Below, piece after piece: positions 17,412 through 26,502 of a DNA stretch of 64,000 nucleotides. Numbering within the stretch: position 1 is the first letter of the stretch; the number at the start of each line of letters is the position of its first letter. A model generated the notes under the pieces. It ran no database searches. It saw only the letters and a program-made list of their open reading frames with translations, and was not told where the DNA came from. Origin of the DNA: Bdellovibrionales bacterium GWA2_49_15 (GTDB lineage Bacteria > Bdellovibrionota > Bacteriovoracia > Bacteriovoracales > Bacteriovoracaceae); assembly GCA_001769855.1 (NCBI GenBank), contig MEPP01000021.1:372001-436000 (forward strand). Direction: 5' to 3'. Position numbers and translations under genes: made by a program.

Positions 17412-19190
17412 CTAAATCATTTTTTTGCATATGGGTACTCTATAGCCAAAGCCAAAACTCTTCGGTTTCAGCTTGATAATGGGTGAGAATTGTTTCCTTT
17501 TGTACTCAGAATTCAAGTAAAGTCGATACGTTCTCTCTATTTCCTCCTGAGGCAATCCCATTTTACTTAAATCTGATAACGACAAGCGATAACTCAAAAT
17601 ACCCTCAAGGATCGGGTCGAGGCGTTCATAGGGAGGAAGGCTATCCGAGTCTTTCTGATCTTTGCGCAGCTCGGCCGTGGGGGGGCGAGAAATAATCTCT
17701 TCGGGAATCATGGGACCATATTTGTGATTGATGTAGCGGGCCAGCTGAAAAACTTCAGTCTTATACAGGTCGCCAAGCAGGGCGAGGGCACCGACACTAT
17801 CGCCATAGATGGTTGAGTAGCCGACGGCGAGTTCACTTTTATTTGAGGTATTTAAGACCAAAAATCCACCGCGATTGGACTTGGCATAAAGAAGCAGGCC
17901 CCGCAGACGACTCTGAACATTTTCGTCAGCTAATCCGTTCAATTCCTCACCGCAGTTATCATTGTAGGCGTTACGAACAGTGCTATGGAGAAATTTGATG
18001 GGGAGCGTATGCATCTTGATTTCGAGGCCCCGGGCCAGCTGACTGGCCAGAGTGTAGCTCAAGCTCGAGGTGAATTGACTGGGCATGAAAATGGATTCAA
18101 GAACCTGCCCGGGCGCCAAGGAAAGTTTGGCCAGAACCGCGACCAAGGACGAATCAAGGCCGCCTGAAATGGCCACGAGAAATTTACGATGCCCGGTTTT
18201 GACGGCATATTCCTGCAATCCAAAACACAGGCCCTTCACAATTTCCTCACAGTCACTCGGGCTAAATTCTCGCAGACGGGCCATGGTGGCCGGTGCGGTT
18301 TTTATCCGTGGCTCAAATAAGGACTCCCAGGTATTGACGGTCTTTTCACCAGGCGGGTGATACTGTCCGGGCCCGGGAAGTTCAAGGCTCAATAAATCGG
18401 TGGTGAATTGAGAGGCAAGACCGAGAACCTTCTCGCCATTGACGGCAAAACTTCCACCATCAAAAAGTATTTCGTCCTCGCCGCCTACGCGGTTGCAGTA
18501 GAAAAAGGGAGCGGCCAAGGTGTGTGATATTTCTTTGGCCCTCTCCAGGCGTTTGCCAAGCTTGCCAACATGATAGGGACTGGCAGAGAGGTTGATGACA
18601 AAATCAAAAGGACGTTTTTCCCTCAGCATGATCTGCTGCAAATCATGGACTGGATTACAGGTATGCAAGGTTGAGGGCCACATATCCTCACAAATCATTA
18701 AGGCGATATTTTTTTCGGCAAAGGTGATGGTGGCAACCGAGCTGCCGGGGGAAAAATATTTTTTCTCGTCGAAGATATCATAGTTGGGAAGGAGCATCTT
18801 GCTGTAGACGTGCTTCAGCGGCATGCCGGGTACAAGTAGGAAAATGGCATTCTCGATTTTGGCCGGATAATTTTGGGCATCAAAGGTGTATTGCAGACCA
18901 CCGAGAAAAAGGCCAAGGGGGGCCCCGGATTTCAGCGGTTGAAATTCCTGCTGAGACCAGTTGTTGAGCTGTTCTATGAAATTGAGATACCGCTCAATAA
19001 AAGGTCTTTGCAAACATAAATCGAGGAGGGGGTAACCGGTGAGAAAAAGCTCCGGAAAGATGTGGGGGCCGGCCAGAGGCGCGACGCTTCGATTTGCCCC
19101 AAAATTGTCTTTTATATAGGTAAAAATGCTTTCGAAATCTCCAATGGGATGGTGGGTTTGATGGAGATGAATTTGAAAGGGGGCGGTCAT
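17412..19190 (-). CDS. nadE: glutamine-dependent NAD+ synthetase
   Basis: A 592-residue two-domain enzyme that amidates nicotinic acid adenine dinucleotide using ammonia from glutamine. The N-terminal nitrilase-like glutaminase has its Glu in IFPELFLTGYP, Lys in YSKMLLPNY and Cys in ALMICEDMWP. The C-terminal synthetase has the ATP loop AISGGLDSSLVAV and NTSNKSELAVGYSTIYGD. Length and order match bacterial glutamine-dependent NadE. The start at 19190 has AGGATGACCG upstream. It is divergent from trmFO. Confidence 0.95.
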   Translation of the reverse strand: MTAPFQIHLHQTHHPIGDFESIFTYIKDNFGANRSVAPLAGPHIFPELFLTGYPLLDLCLQRPFIERYLNFIEQLNNWSQQEFQPLKSGAPLGLFLGGLQYTFDAQNYPAKIENAIFLLVPGMPLKHVYSKMLLPNYDIFDEKKYFSPGSSVATITFAEKNIALMICEDMWPSTLHTCNPVHDLQQIMLREKRPFDFVINLSASPYHVGKLGKRLERAKEISHTLAAPFFYCNRVGGEDEILFDGGSFAVNGEKVLGLASQFTTDLLSLELPGPGQYHPPGEKTVNTWESLFEPRIKTAPATMARLREFSPSDCEEIVKGLCFGLQEYAVKTGHRKFLVAISGGLDSSLVAVLAKLSLAPGQVLESIFMPSQFTSSLSYTLASQLARGLEIKMHTLPIKFLHSTVRNAYNDNCGEELNGLADENVQSRLRGLLLYAKSNRGGFLVLNTSNKSELAVGYSTIYGDSVGALALLGDLYKTEVFQLARYINHKYGPMIPEEIISRPPTAELRKDQKDSDSLPPYERLDPILEGILSYRLSLSDLSKMGLPQEEIERTYRLYLNSEYKRKQFSPIIKLKPKSFGFGYRVPICKKMI

Positions 19191-19282
19191 CGGTCATCCT
19201 GTATATAGGGGTTGACTCAGTGTGCCCAAGGGGCTACAACCATCAACGTTTAAGACTATAACAGAAATTGTTGAGTTCTCCC

Positions 19283-20668
19283 ATGTCCCACTTAGACAAC
19301 ACCTCACTTTTTTTACCCCGCGTCCTTGTCATTGGTGCCGGCCTGGCCGGATGTGAGGCCGCTCATTATTTGGCCGTCCGTGGTTTGCATGTGGTCTTGG
19401 CGGACGGGAAGAAAGGCAAGCTGGGACCGGCCCAGAAAATTTCGGCTCTCGCTGAGCTCGTTTGCACCAACTCATTAAAGTCGATTGATCCTTCAACCGG
19501 CCATGGATTGCTCAAGCAGGAAATGCAATCCCTCAATTCTTTGATTTTAAAAGCGGCTTACCTTCATCGCGTTCCCGCCGGTCAAGCTTTGGCCGTTGAT
19601 CGAGAAAAATTCTCGGGTTTAATTCAAGAGACAGTTCTTTCCCATCCGCTTATTCGTTTCGTCGACGCAGAAATCAGTGATCCTCTGGAGGCGATGCGCG
19701 CCTTGGAATGTCAAAGAGTGATTATTGCCACCGGGCCTCTGACTTCCGGGCCCCTGGCCCAATGGATTACGCAAAACATTTCGGGTGATGATTTTTATTT
19801 TTATGATGCTATTGCTCCGGTGGTGGATGGTGATTCCCTTGAAATGGATAAACTGTATTTGAAAGATCGCTATGGCACCGTTGGCGTCGGCGATTATCTC
19901 AACGCTCCCATGACGAAAGAGGAATATGTGGCCTTTGTGGAGGCCCTGACTCTTGCTGAGAAAACTCCCGCAAAAAATTTTGAGGAGTTAAAATATTTTG
20001 AAGGCTGTCTGCCGATTGATACCATGGCCGCGCGAGGGCCTGAAACCCTGCGCTTTTCCTGTATGAAACCTGTCGGGCTGGAAAAGAGTGACGGAAAAAG
20101 ACCCTATGCCGTGGTTCAGCTGAGGCAGGAAAATCTTCTGGGGTCCGCCTATAATTTAGTGGGCTTTCAGACTCGACTGACCCACAAGGAACAGGTGCGA
20201 ATTTTCCGCATGATTCCAGGTTTTGCCAAGGCGAACTTTCTGCATCTCGGATCGTGCCATCGCAACTCATATCTGAATGCTCGAAAATTATTGAACAAAG
20301 ATTTTTCCTGCCAAAAAGACCCAGTGATTTTTTTCGCCGGGCAGCTCACCGGCGTCGAGGGATATACCGAGAGCGCTGCTATGGGACTGTACACCGCCAT
20401 TCAGGTGTTTGAGCAAATGAATGGCCGCGCTCCCATCGTTTTCCCTCCAGAGTGTGCCATGGGTGCGCTGGTTAATTATGTTATGACTGCCGAGCGACCA
20501 TCACCCAGCAATATTAACTTCGGACTTTTTCCCGCGCCGGTGGAAGGTGAGATGGATGTCTGTACCAAGAGACCCGGTCGAAGCGTGAGAAAGGATATGA
20601 AAAAAGAGCATATTCGGCAAAGAGCGCAGGCAAGTTTCAAAAAAGTGTTAGAGTCACTACCAGGATAA
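19283..20668 (+). CDS. trmFO: TrmFO, tRNA U54 methyltransferase (folate/FAD)
   Basis: A protein of about 461 residues that makes ribothymidine at tRNA position 54 using methylene-tetrahydrofolate and FAD. The FAD motif is VIGAGLAGCEAAHYLAVRG near the N-terminus, followed by the family signature AELVCTNSLKS, SCMKPVGLE (second conserved Cys) and the terminal GQLTGVEGYTESAAMGLYTA. The ATG at 19283 is preferred to the TTG at 19268. TrmFO is typical of Firmicutes and several delta/Bdellovibrio-type lineages that lack TrmA. The EamA gene follows 6 bases later. Confidence 0.95.
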   Translation: MSHLDNTSLFLPRVLVIGAGLAGCEAAHYLAVRGLHVVLADGKKGKLGPAQKISALAELVCTNSLKSIDPSTGHGLLKQEMQSLNSLILKAAYLHRVPAGQALAVDREKFSGLIQETVLSHPLIRFVDAEISDPLEAMRALECQRVIIATGPLTSGPLAQWITQNISGDDFYFYDAIAPVVDGDSLEMDKLYLKDRYGTVGVGDYLNAPMTKEEYVAFVEALTLAEKTPAKNFEELKYFEGCLPIDTMAARGPETLRFSCMKPVGLEKSDGKRPYAVVQLRQENLLGSAYNLVGFQTRLTHKEQVRIFRMIPGFAKANFLHLGSCHRNSYLNARKLLNKDFSCQKDPVIFFAGQLTGVEGYTESAAMGLYTAIQVFEQMNGRAPIVFPPECAMGALVNYVMTAERPSPSNINFGLFPAPVEGEMDVCTKRPGRSVRKDMKKEHIRQRAQASFKKVLESLPG

Positions 20669-20674
20669 TTCGCC

Positions 20675-21589
20675 ATGGCCGGCATTGGATTCGTCATTTT
20701 AGCTTCTTTGTGCTGGGCCCTCGACGGGCCGCTCCGCTATCCGCTTCTTCAAAGCGGTGTCAGCGCTTCACGCATTGTCTTTACTGAGCATCTTTTTCTA
20801 ACCCTGCTGTTTCTTCCCGTTTTTTTGAATCAAAAATCCCATGGAATGCTTAAGTTTAAAAGATTGCGTCCGGGTGAATGGGCGTCCTTCCTTGCGGTGG
20901 GTGCCTTCGGTTCCGCCCTCGCCACCTTGGCCTTTACCCGCGCCTTTGTTTATCTGAATCCCACCCATGTCATCTTGCTACAGAAGTTGCAACCGGTCGT
21001 GGCCATCTTGCTGGCCAACTGGTTTTTAAAGGAGCGCCTGGATAAGCACTTTGCCATTTGGGCCCTGGTTTGCTTGTCGGGGGGATTGATTATCGGCCAT
21101 CGGGAAATTATTCAGGGAGTGCAGGAGCTTTTCCATACCGGCCAAGTGGTCAGCTCTCTGGATGCCTATAAGGGAATAGGGCTTGCCTTGGTTGCGGTCC
21201 TCGGCTGGGGTGGGGCCACGGTTTTTGGTAAAAAACTTTCTGCACAAGGATTTTCCGCCACCGAAATTATGGCGGGACGATACTTATCCGGATTGATCGT
21301 GCTCCTGCCGTTGCCTTTGTCCGGACACATGGAAATGGATGCGCGGCCGGAAGTATGGTTTAAAATCTTTTGCCTGGTTTTGCTCTCAGGGCTCATGGGA
21401 ATGTTTCTTTACTACCAAGGTCTGAAACGATTATCGGCGCGTCTTACAAGCTTAACCGAAATGTTTTTTCCTTTTCTGGCCGTGGTGGTGAACTGGATTT
21501 TGCTCGGGGCGACTTTGGATCTTGGGCAAGTCTTTGGCGCGGTTGTCTTACTCGTCGGCTCAATGGTTATTCAGAAAAAACACTACTAA
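20675..21589 (+). CDS. EamA/DMT family transporter
   Basis: A 304-residue membrane protein with about ten hydrophobic helices arranged as two EamA repeats (residues about 5-137 and 163-300). NPTHVILLQKLQPVVAILLA marks helix 4 of the first repeat and RLSARLTSLTEMFFPFLAVV the second. DMT carriers typically export amino acids or metabolites; the cargo is unknown. It follows trmFO by 6 bases and its stop codon overlaps that of the convergent metzincin gene. Confidence 0.85.
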   Translation: MAGIGFVILASLCWALDGPLRYPLLQSGVSASRIVFTEHLFLTLLFLPVFLNQKSHGMLKFKRLRPGEWASFLAVGAFGSALATLAFTRAFVYLNPTHVILLQKLQPVVAILLANWFLKERLDKHFAIWALVCLSGGLIIGHREIIQGVQELFHTGQVVSSLDAYKGIGLALVAVLGWGGATVFGKKLSAQGFSATEIMAGRYLSGLIVLLPLPLSGHMEMDARPEVWFKIFCLVLLSGLMGMFLYYQGLKRLSARLTSLTEMFFPFLAVVVNWILLGATLDLGQVFGAVVLLVGSMVIQKKHY

Positions 21590-22323
21590 ATCGAACACAA
21601 CATTCGGCGTACGATCAGATAATAGTGGTACGGATACGGCCGCTGGCTGGTGCACATGATCGAGCTTCGGTCACAGTAAGTTAACTTATAAAAAGGCGTG
21701 TTGCTGTATTCGTCATCGAGCCCCATCACATGGCCCATCTCGTGGGAAATGGTGCTGGCCCCCCAATGGGTCGTCCAGAGACTGAAGTAGGGGCCGCGAG
21801 TATAGCGATCAATCAGCAATTTTGTTTTAACATCGGCTTCGCTGCGCTTTTTGGTGATTAAAAATTTAAAGGTCACGGGGAAAGAATAGGGGTTATACTG
21901 AGTCCACTTGGCTGCCGCCTCATTCAGCTTGTCTTGCATTTCAAATAAAGTTTGGTCACTGAGGTCTTCATGATTGGTGAAATACACATTGGCCCGAATA
22001 ATAAGACCCTTATCAGGCGAAAGACTTATGCGGTAACTGTATGGTGCAGGAAAAATTCCCAGAAAGGCACTGCGGCCATCGACGGAAACGTTATCAAGCC
22101 TGGCCGAGCTGGCCAGCTCGGGAGTGGTTTTGACGAGGGCGGGGTCTATCTGACAGCCTTTAAGGTCGCGGATCAGGTGGCGCTTGACGATCCTGGTGCA
22201 GATGGCGTCTTTGCAGTCCACGCTGGCGGCGATTTCGGCCCGCGTGAGTCGAGATAAGCGCGCTTCCACGCTGGAAATGAGTGGGAGGATTAGAAGTAGG
22301 GTGGCAAGTATTGATTTTTTCAT
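21586..22323 (-). CDS. secreted metzincin metalloprotease
   Basis: A 245-residue exported protein with a signal peptide (MKKSILATLLLILPLISSVEA). The zinc motif is SHEMGHVMGLDDEYSN, that is HExxHxxGxxD, with Asp as the third ligand as in snapalysin-type (M7) and some related metzincins, and a Met-turn SIMCTSQRPYP follows. C36 and C41 in VDCKDAICTR, with later cysteines, suggest disulfides. It is probably a periplasmic or secreted protease that matures without a long propeptide. It is convergent with the EamA gene. Confidence 0.85.
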   Translation of the reverse strand: MKKSILATLLLILPLISSVEARLSRLTRAEIAASVDCKDAICTRIVKRHLIRDLKGCQIDPALVKTTPELASSARLDNVSVDGRSAFLGIFPAPYSYRISLSPDKGLIIRANVYFTNHEDLSDQTLFEMQDKLNEAAAKWTQYNPYSFPVTFKFLITKKRSEADVKTKLLIDRYTRGPYFSLWTTHWGASTISHEMGHVMGLDDEYSNTPFYKLTYCDRSSIMCTSQRPYPYHYYLIVRRMLCSI

Positions 22324-22375
22324 GCCAAGTTTCTACTTCATTGGTCCGAAAAAAGCAGGCCTGCATGTAATAATT

Positions 22376-23026
22376 TTAGATGGTTGGAGCGATGATCAAG
22401 GTCATTATCTGGGCAAGAAAAACAACCACTCCAATTTTGAAATCTCGATTGGGAATACGGTAGTCATAGTAAAAAACTTTTTGATCACTCAGACCGCGTG
22501 CGATCATGGCGGTCGCCGCCCGTTGTGAATGCCTGAGAGCAAAGACCAGCAACGGCATTATCTGATGCAGTTGATAACGGAAATGATTGAGACCTCGAAT
22601 GCGCGCCAGGTGGTCGAGCCTCTTTTTTTCTTCCCGAAGATGTTCGAGTGCGTTGATGGCGGCAAAAATAGGATAGCCGATGGATGGGGGGAGAATTTTT
22701 TTACTCATGAGGAATAAAAGCAAGCGTTCAAAATCGATAATCAGACCGGCACTGAGTGACAAGGTGGTAAGGAGAATAGCACGGGCAAAATTATACATGG
22801 CCAGATCGACGGTGGCGTAGAGGTAATTTAAGATGAAAAGAGACAGAGAAAAAAGTCCGGCGAGTAAGATGACTTTGAGATAGGTGAGTGGACGCAGTCC
22901 CGCAAGAAAGCACAGGACAGTATGGAGTAAAAACAAAATTGCGGTAGTCGGGCAAGCGCCTAAAATCAGCACGGCGAAGATATTGAGGAAAGCCAGACCT
23001 AGAAGAATGACAGGATGAATCGTCAT
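22376..23026 (-). CDS. ECF transporter T component (YkoC-like)
   Basis: A 216-residue membrane protein starting at the ATG that overlaps the ATPase stop codon (ATGA), which implies translational coupling; the longer frame upstream is not used. About five hydrophobic helices are followed by the conserved coupling-helix stretch with the A-R-G motif in AATAMIARGLSD, here ARGL, and an AAINALEHLREEKKRL segment. It joins substrate-binding and ATPase subunits in energy-coupling-factor importers. It is the last gene of the thiamine-type operon. Confidence 0.88.
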   Translation of the reverse strand: MTIHPVILLGLAFLNIFAVLILGACPTTAILFLLHTVLCFLAGLRPLTYLKVILLAGLFSLSLFILNYLYATVDLAMYNFARAILLTTLSLSAGLIIDFERLLLFLMSKKILPPSIGYPIFAAINALEHLREEKKRLDHLARIRGLNHFRYQLHQIMPLLVFALRHSQRAATAMIARGLSDQKVFYYDYRIPNRDFKIGVVVFLAQIMTLIIAPTI

Positions 23027-24366
23027 AAGCGCACCAGCTTTTGGCCGCGAAGCTCGTAAATCTCGTCTGAAATTTTCTGGGCCCATAATCGATCGTGGGT
23101 GATCATGATTTGCAAACGATTGGCCACTTTGAGCGCAAGCATGAGTTGGGTAATGAGCTTGATATTTTTCTCATCTTGGCCATAGGTGGGCTCATCGTAA
23201 AGGATCAATGGTTTTGCCTGAGCGATGGCAATCAGGATGGAGAGGCGGCGCTTCTGGCCCTCCGAGAGCATATAAGGGGAGCGATCAAGCGTTTTTTCCA
23301 GTCCCATCAGAGTGGCAAGCTGCATGACAAGCTCAAGCTCCGTGGCCTTAAAAGAAAGCTCTTCGCGAACCGTATCAAAGTAGAACTGGGCCTCAGAATT
23401 TTGATAAATAATACTCATGGCCTCAAAGCATTTTTTGGAAGGAAGTTTTTGATCGTTAAGAAAGAAGTCAATTTTCGCCTCCTGGGGCGAGAGCATCCGG
23501 GAGAGAAGTTTGAAGAAGGTGGTTTTTCCGCAACCATTTTCGCCGACGATGGAAATGATTTTAGGCGAAGCCGCCGTGAAATCCATGTGCTGGAAAATAC
23601 TTTTTCCGGGATAGGCAAACGAGACATTCTGGCAGTCGAGACGAAAATTTTGGCAGGCCGGCAAAGTGGGAAAAGGTCTTGCGACTTCCGTGGCGGTCGA
23701 CGGCCAGTGAATTTTTTTGTCACAGAGAGCGGAGAGCTCCGGCACATTGTGGTCGATGACGATGATGGTGAATTTTCCTTTCAGGGAAGCGAGCAGCTCA
23801 TAAAAATCTTTTTTTGCCTCGGGGTCCATAAAGGCGGTGGGCTCATCGAAAAGAAGAATTCGAGGACTGCAGGCCAGCGATGAGGCCAGTACCAAACGCT
23901 GGCACTGGCCTCCCGAGAGCGTGTAGGTTTTTTGTTCGAGAAGAGAGGTGAGTCTGAATTTCTCCGCCCACAGGCGCGCCTCGGTTTCAATCTTGGGTGA
24001 AGGAAATTGATAATTTTCCATTCCAAAAATCAACTCCTCCTTGGCCCTGGGAGTGACCATTTGAGAGTAAGGATTTTGAAAAACGTAGACCGTTTTTTGG
24101 TCAAGCTCTTCGGGATAGCTCTGCAAGATATCCCGGCCCTGATAGGTAAATTCACCTTTGACTTGCGCAAAGATATAGCGGGGGATAATTCCTTTAATTA
24201 GATGCATGAGGGTAGATTTGCCCGTGCCGGAAACACCATCAATCCATAGAAATTCATTTTCCTGAATCGAACCGTCGGGAAAGGGGATAGGGGCCGAAGT
24301 CGCGGAAGAATCGAGAGTCGGAAAGCTCACCGAGATATCTTTCCAGCAAAGAAGAGAATTAGGCAT
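23023..24366 (-). CDS. ECF transporter ATPase, two ABC domains (YkoD-like)
   Basis: A 447-residue protein with two fused ABC ATPase domains. The first has Walker A GVSGTGKST, signature LSGGQCQR and Walker B ILLFDEPTAFMD. The second has GENGCGKTT, LSEGQKRR and LILYDEPTYGQD. This fused layout matches YkoD of the thiamine/HMP ECF importer. It overlaps the YkoE-like gene by 8 bases and the T component by 4, so the three are co-translated. It powers uptake by the S component. Confidence 0.92.
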   Translation of the reverse strand: MPNSLLCWKDISVSFPTLDSSATSAPIPFPDGSIQENEFLWIDGVSGTGKSTLMHLIKGIIPRYIFAQVKGEFTYQGRDILQSYPEELDQKTVYVFQNPYSQMVTPRAKEELIFGMENYQFPSPKIETEARLWAEKFRLTSLLEQKTYTLSGGQCQRLVLASSLACSPRILLFDEPTAFMDPEAKKDFYELLASLKGKFTIIVIDHNVPELSALCDKKIHWPSTATEVARPFPTLPACQNFRLDCQNVSFAYPGKSIFQHMDFTAASPKIISIVGENGCGKTTFFKLLSRMLSPQEAKIDFFLNDQKLPSKKCFEAMSIIYQNSEAQFYFDTVREELSFKATELELVMQLATLMGLEKTLDRSPYMLSEGQKRRLSILIAIAQAKPLILYDEPTYGQDEKNIKLITQLMLALKVANRLQIMITHDRLWAQKISDEIYELRGQKLVRL

Positions 24367-24931
24367 TGTCGCCCCGGACGATACGGAAGTTATTGAGTAG
24401 GCCCGTTTTCTTCAATCTCTGGCACAGGAAATAAGTGGGGAGAGCGCAAAGGATCGCGCCAGAAATCAGAAACGAAAGCCATTGAAGAATATTGATGTGA
24501 GCGGGCAAGCTTCGGTAGCCGTAGTAGAAAAAATCCAGGCCGTAGCTGAAGGTGGCGGAGACCATGGAGGCCAAGATGAGAGACCAGATATTCCACTTCT
24601 TGTAACCAAGGCCCAGGAAAACCACTTCGGCCCCCAATCCTTGAACCAGACCCCAGGCGCCGGACATAAGCCCCCAGCTCGCCAGGAAACCCTGAACGAC
24701 CGCCGCAAGAGTTTCTGCCCCCAAGGCCACACCCGGTTTTCGAATGATGAAGGCCGGAATCATGGCGGCCATGAGCCAGGGACCGGAGCTCAAATATTTA
24801 AGACCTAAACCTGAAAGAAAGGGGCTGAAAATTTCATAGACAAAGGTCCATCCCCAGAAGGCCACGCCGAGAGTGACGGCCAGCATGCAGGTGAGGACTG
24901 TTTCAAAGATATTGAGCTTGTTTGACTTCAT
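24359..24931 (-). CDS. ykoE: ECF transporter S component, YkoE family (thiamine/HMP uptake)
   Basis: A 190-residue membrane protein with about six helices. IIRKPGVALGAETLAAVVQG and WGLVQGLGAEVVFLGLGYK match YkoE, the substrate-binding part of an ECF importer for hydroxymethylpyrimidine or thiamine. Two things fix the assignment: the same operon carries a fused ATPase and a T component, and a TPP riboswitch precedes it. Transcription probably rises when thiamine pyrophosphate is low. Confidence 0.9.
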   Translation of the reverse strand: MKSNKLNIFETVLTCMLAVTLGVAFWGWTFVYEIFSPFLSGLGLKYLSSGPWLMAAMIPAFIIRKPGVALGAETLAAVVQGFLASWGLMSGAWGLVQGLGAEVVFLGLGYKKWNIWSLILASMVSATFSYGLDFFYYGYRSLPAHINILQWLSFLISGAILCALPTYFLCQRLKKTGLLNNFRIVRGDNA

Positions 24932-24961
24932 CTATGTTCCCCAAGTTTGTATTTCACAAAT

Positions 24962-25052
24962 CGTAGGGAACAAGAACGCGTTTCTCGAACAGTTGTTCTG
25001 TTCAAGTCCCAAGGGTATAATCTCAGACCATGCTTATGTGGTCACCCCTACG
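24962..25052 (-). promoter_or_regulatory. TPP riboswitch (thi box)
   Basis: Read on the minus strand, the leader starts CGTAGGGGTGACC, then has GGTCTGAGATTATACCC, TTGAAC, and closes with CCCTACG. P1 pairs CGTAGGG at one end with CCCTACG at the other. The CUGAGA...ACCC and GAAC blocks are the hallmark of the thiamine pyrophosphate aptamer, though the 3' block after GAAC departs from the usual GAUC...UGCCAGCG. It lies 30 bases before the ykoE start, so repression is likely at translation or attenuation. Confidence 0.88.
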
Positions 25053-25094
25053 CAGATTGTGCAATGATGTCATCTTAGGGGATGTGGGAATAAA

Positions 25095-25598
25095 GTGCAA
25101 GTAGAACAATATCAAAAAGTCCGACGCGCTTCCTTGCGAGATCTTCCTTCGATCACGGCCATTTATAATGAGGCGATTGAAAAAACCACCGCCACTTTTG
25201 ATACTGAAAAAAAATCCTTGGAAGATAGAACTGCTTGGTGGCACAAGCACGGCGAGAGTTTGCCAGTGCTGGTTTATGAGGAGGCCGGCACAATTTTTGG
25301 CTGGGGGGCTCTCGGCCTTTGGTCAGACCGCTGTGCCTATTCGGGCACGGTGGAAAATTCCATTTATGTTTTGGAAAAATATCGCGGGCGCGGTGTGGGG
25401 GATGCTCTCTTGTCCGAGCTGATTGACCTCGCCAGGGAACAAGGCCTGCACACAATTATTGCGCGGATTACCGAAGGCAATGAGGCAAGCATTCGTTTGC
25501 ATGAAAAGTATGCTTTTCTTCCCATCGGAATCATGCGCGAAGTTGGACGGAAATTTGGAAAGCTGCTGGATGTTCATTTGATGCAATTAATTCTCTAA
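25095..25598 (+). CDS. GNAT acetyltransferase (phosphinothricin/MnaT-like)
   Basis: A 167-residue GNAT protein with a GTG start and GGGA upstream. It has the acetyl-CoA loop KYRGRGVGDALLSELI, then GNEASIRLHEKYAF and a terminal GIMREVGRKFGKLLDVHLMQL. IYNEAIEKTTATFDTE near the N-terminus and the lengths of all blocks match the phosphinothricin/methionine-sulfone N-acetyltransferase group (MnaT/YncA). It acetylates amino acids or analogues with free amines. It is divergent from the thiamine operon. Confidence 0.87.
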   Translation: MQVEQYQKVRRASLRDLPSITAIYNEAIEKTTATFDTEKKSLEDRTAWWHKHGESLPVLVYEEAGTIFGWGALGLWSDRCAYSGTVENSIYVLEKYRGRGVGDALLSELIDLAREQGLHTIIARITEGNEASIRLHEKYAFLPIGIMREVGRKFGKLLDVHLMQLIL

Positions 25599-25617
25599 CT
25601 ATAACGAAGGTGAATTC

Positions 25618-26496
25618 ATGAAAACTCTTTTGCTGATGATGCTTTTTTGGGCTGTTTCGATTTCCGGCGCTGAGAACCCCGATGAAAAATTAATTACGCC
25701 TTATCCCGGAACCGCCGTGAACACCAATGAGGTGAAAGATTTTGATGAATTTGATATTCCCCTCGCCCCAAAAAAGAATGGCAAGATTGCCACCTTGAAA
25801 AAGGTGCAGGGACGTTGGACCCGTTTGGAATACTCGTTTCCTCAAGGACGGTCTGCGCTCGAGGTTTACAAAAATTACAGCGATGCCCTCGTGAAGGGCG
25901 GCTTTAAGATCGTCTTCACCTGTAAGAAAGAGGAGTGTGGAGTCGATGGTGAATCCGTGAATGGCCTGGGCAGCTGGCCGTATGATACTTCACACTACCT
26001 TGTGGCCAGTCTTGATCGCCAGGGCGAGCGCGTCTGGGTGGTGCTTGATATTCGTACCGAAAGTATCATCTATGTCAACGTCATACGCGAGAAGGCCATG
26101 GAAACAGGCCTGGTGCTCGTCAACGCCGCTGTTTTGCAAAAAAATATTGCCGATGAAGGCCACGTGGCGGTTTACGGAATTGAATTCGATACTGGCAATG
26201 CCGAGCTCAAGGCCTCGTCATTACCGATCATCGCCGAGATTGCAAAGCTCCTGATCGCGGAAGCAGATCTTAAAATTTATGTGGTCGGACATACGGATAA
26301 TGTGGGCGGCCTCGACCAGAATCTCGATCTGGCGCGGCGCCGGGCCGCCAGCGTGACAAAGGAGCTGGTCACACGTCACAAAATCGCTGCGAATCGCTTA
26401 TCACCCCAAGGTGTAGGCCCACTCGTTCCGCTGACGACCAATGGCACAGACGGAGGCAGGGCGCGCAATCGGCGCGTCGATCTGGTCAAACAATAG
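25618..26496 (+). CDS. OmpA-family outer membrane protein
   Basis: A 292-residue exported protein with a signal peptide (to about residue 19, SISGA). Residues about 25-170 form a DUF4892-like or unknown periplasmic domain with a CKKEECGVDG disulfide candidate. Residues 178-292 are an OmpA-like peptidoglycan-binding domain with the conserved IEFDTGNAELKASSLPII, VVGHTDNVG and LARRRAASV, and GGRARNRRVDLV at the end. It probably anchors the envelope to peptidoglycan. GAAGGTG precedes the ATG. The next gene starts 6 bases after its stop. Confidence 0.87.
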   Translation: MKTLLLMMLFWAVSISGAENPDEKLITPYPGTAVNTNEVKDFDEFDIPLAPKKNGKIATLKKVQGRWTRLEYSFPQGRSALEVYKNYSDALVKGGFKIVFTCKKEECGVDGESVNGLGSWPYDTSHYLVASLDRQGERVWVVLDIRTESIIYVNVIREKAMETGLVLVNAAVLQKNIADEGHVAVYGIEFDTGNAELKASSLPIIAEIAKLLIAEADLKIYVVGHTDNVGGLDQNLDLARRRAASVTKELVTRHKIAANRLSPQGVGPLVPLTTNGTDGGRARNRRVDLVKQ

Positions 26497-26502
26497 ACCT
26501 CG

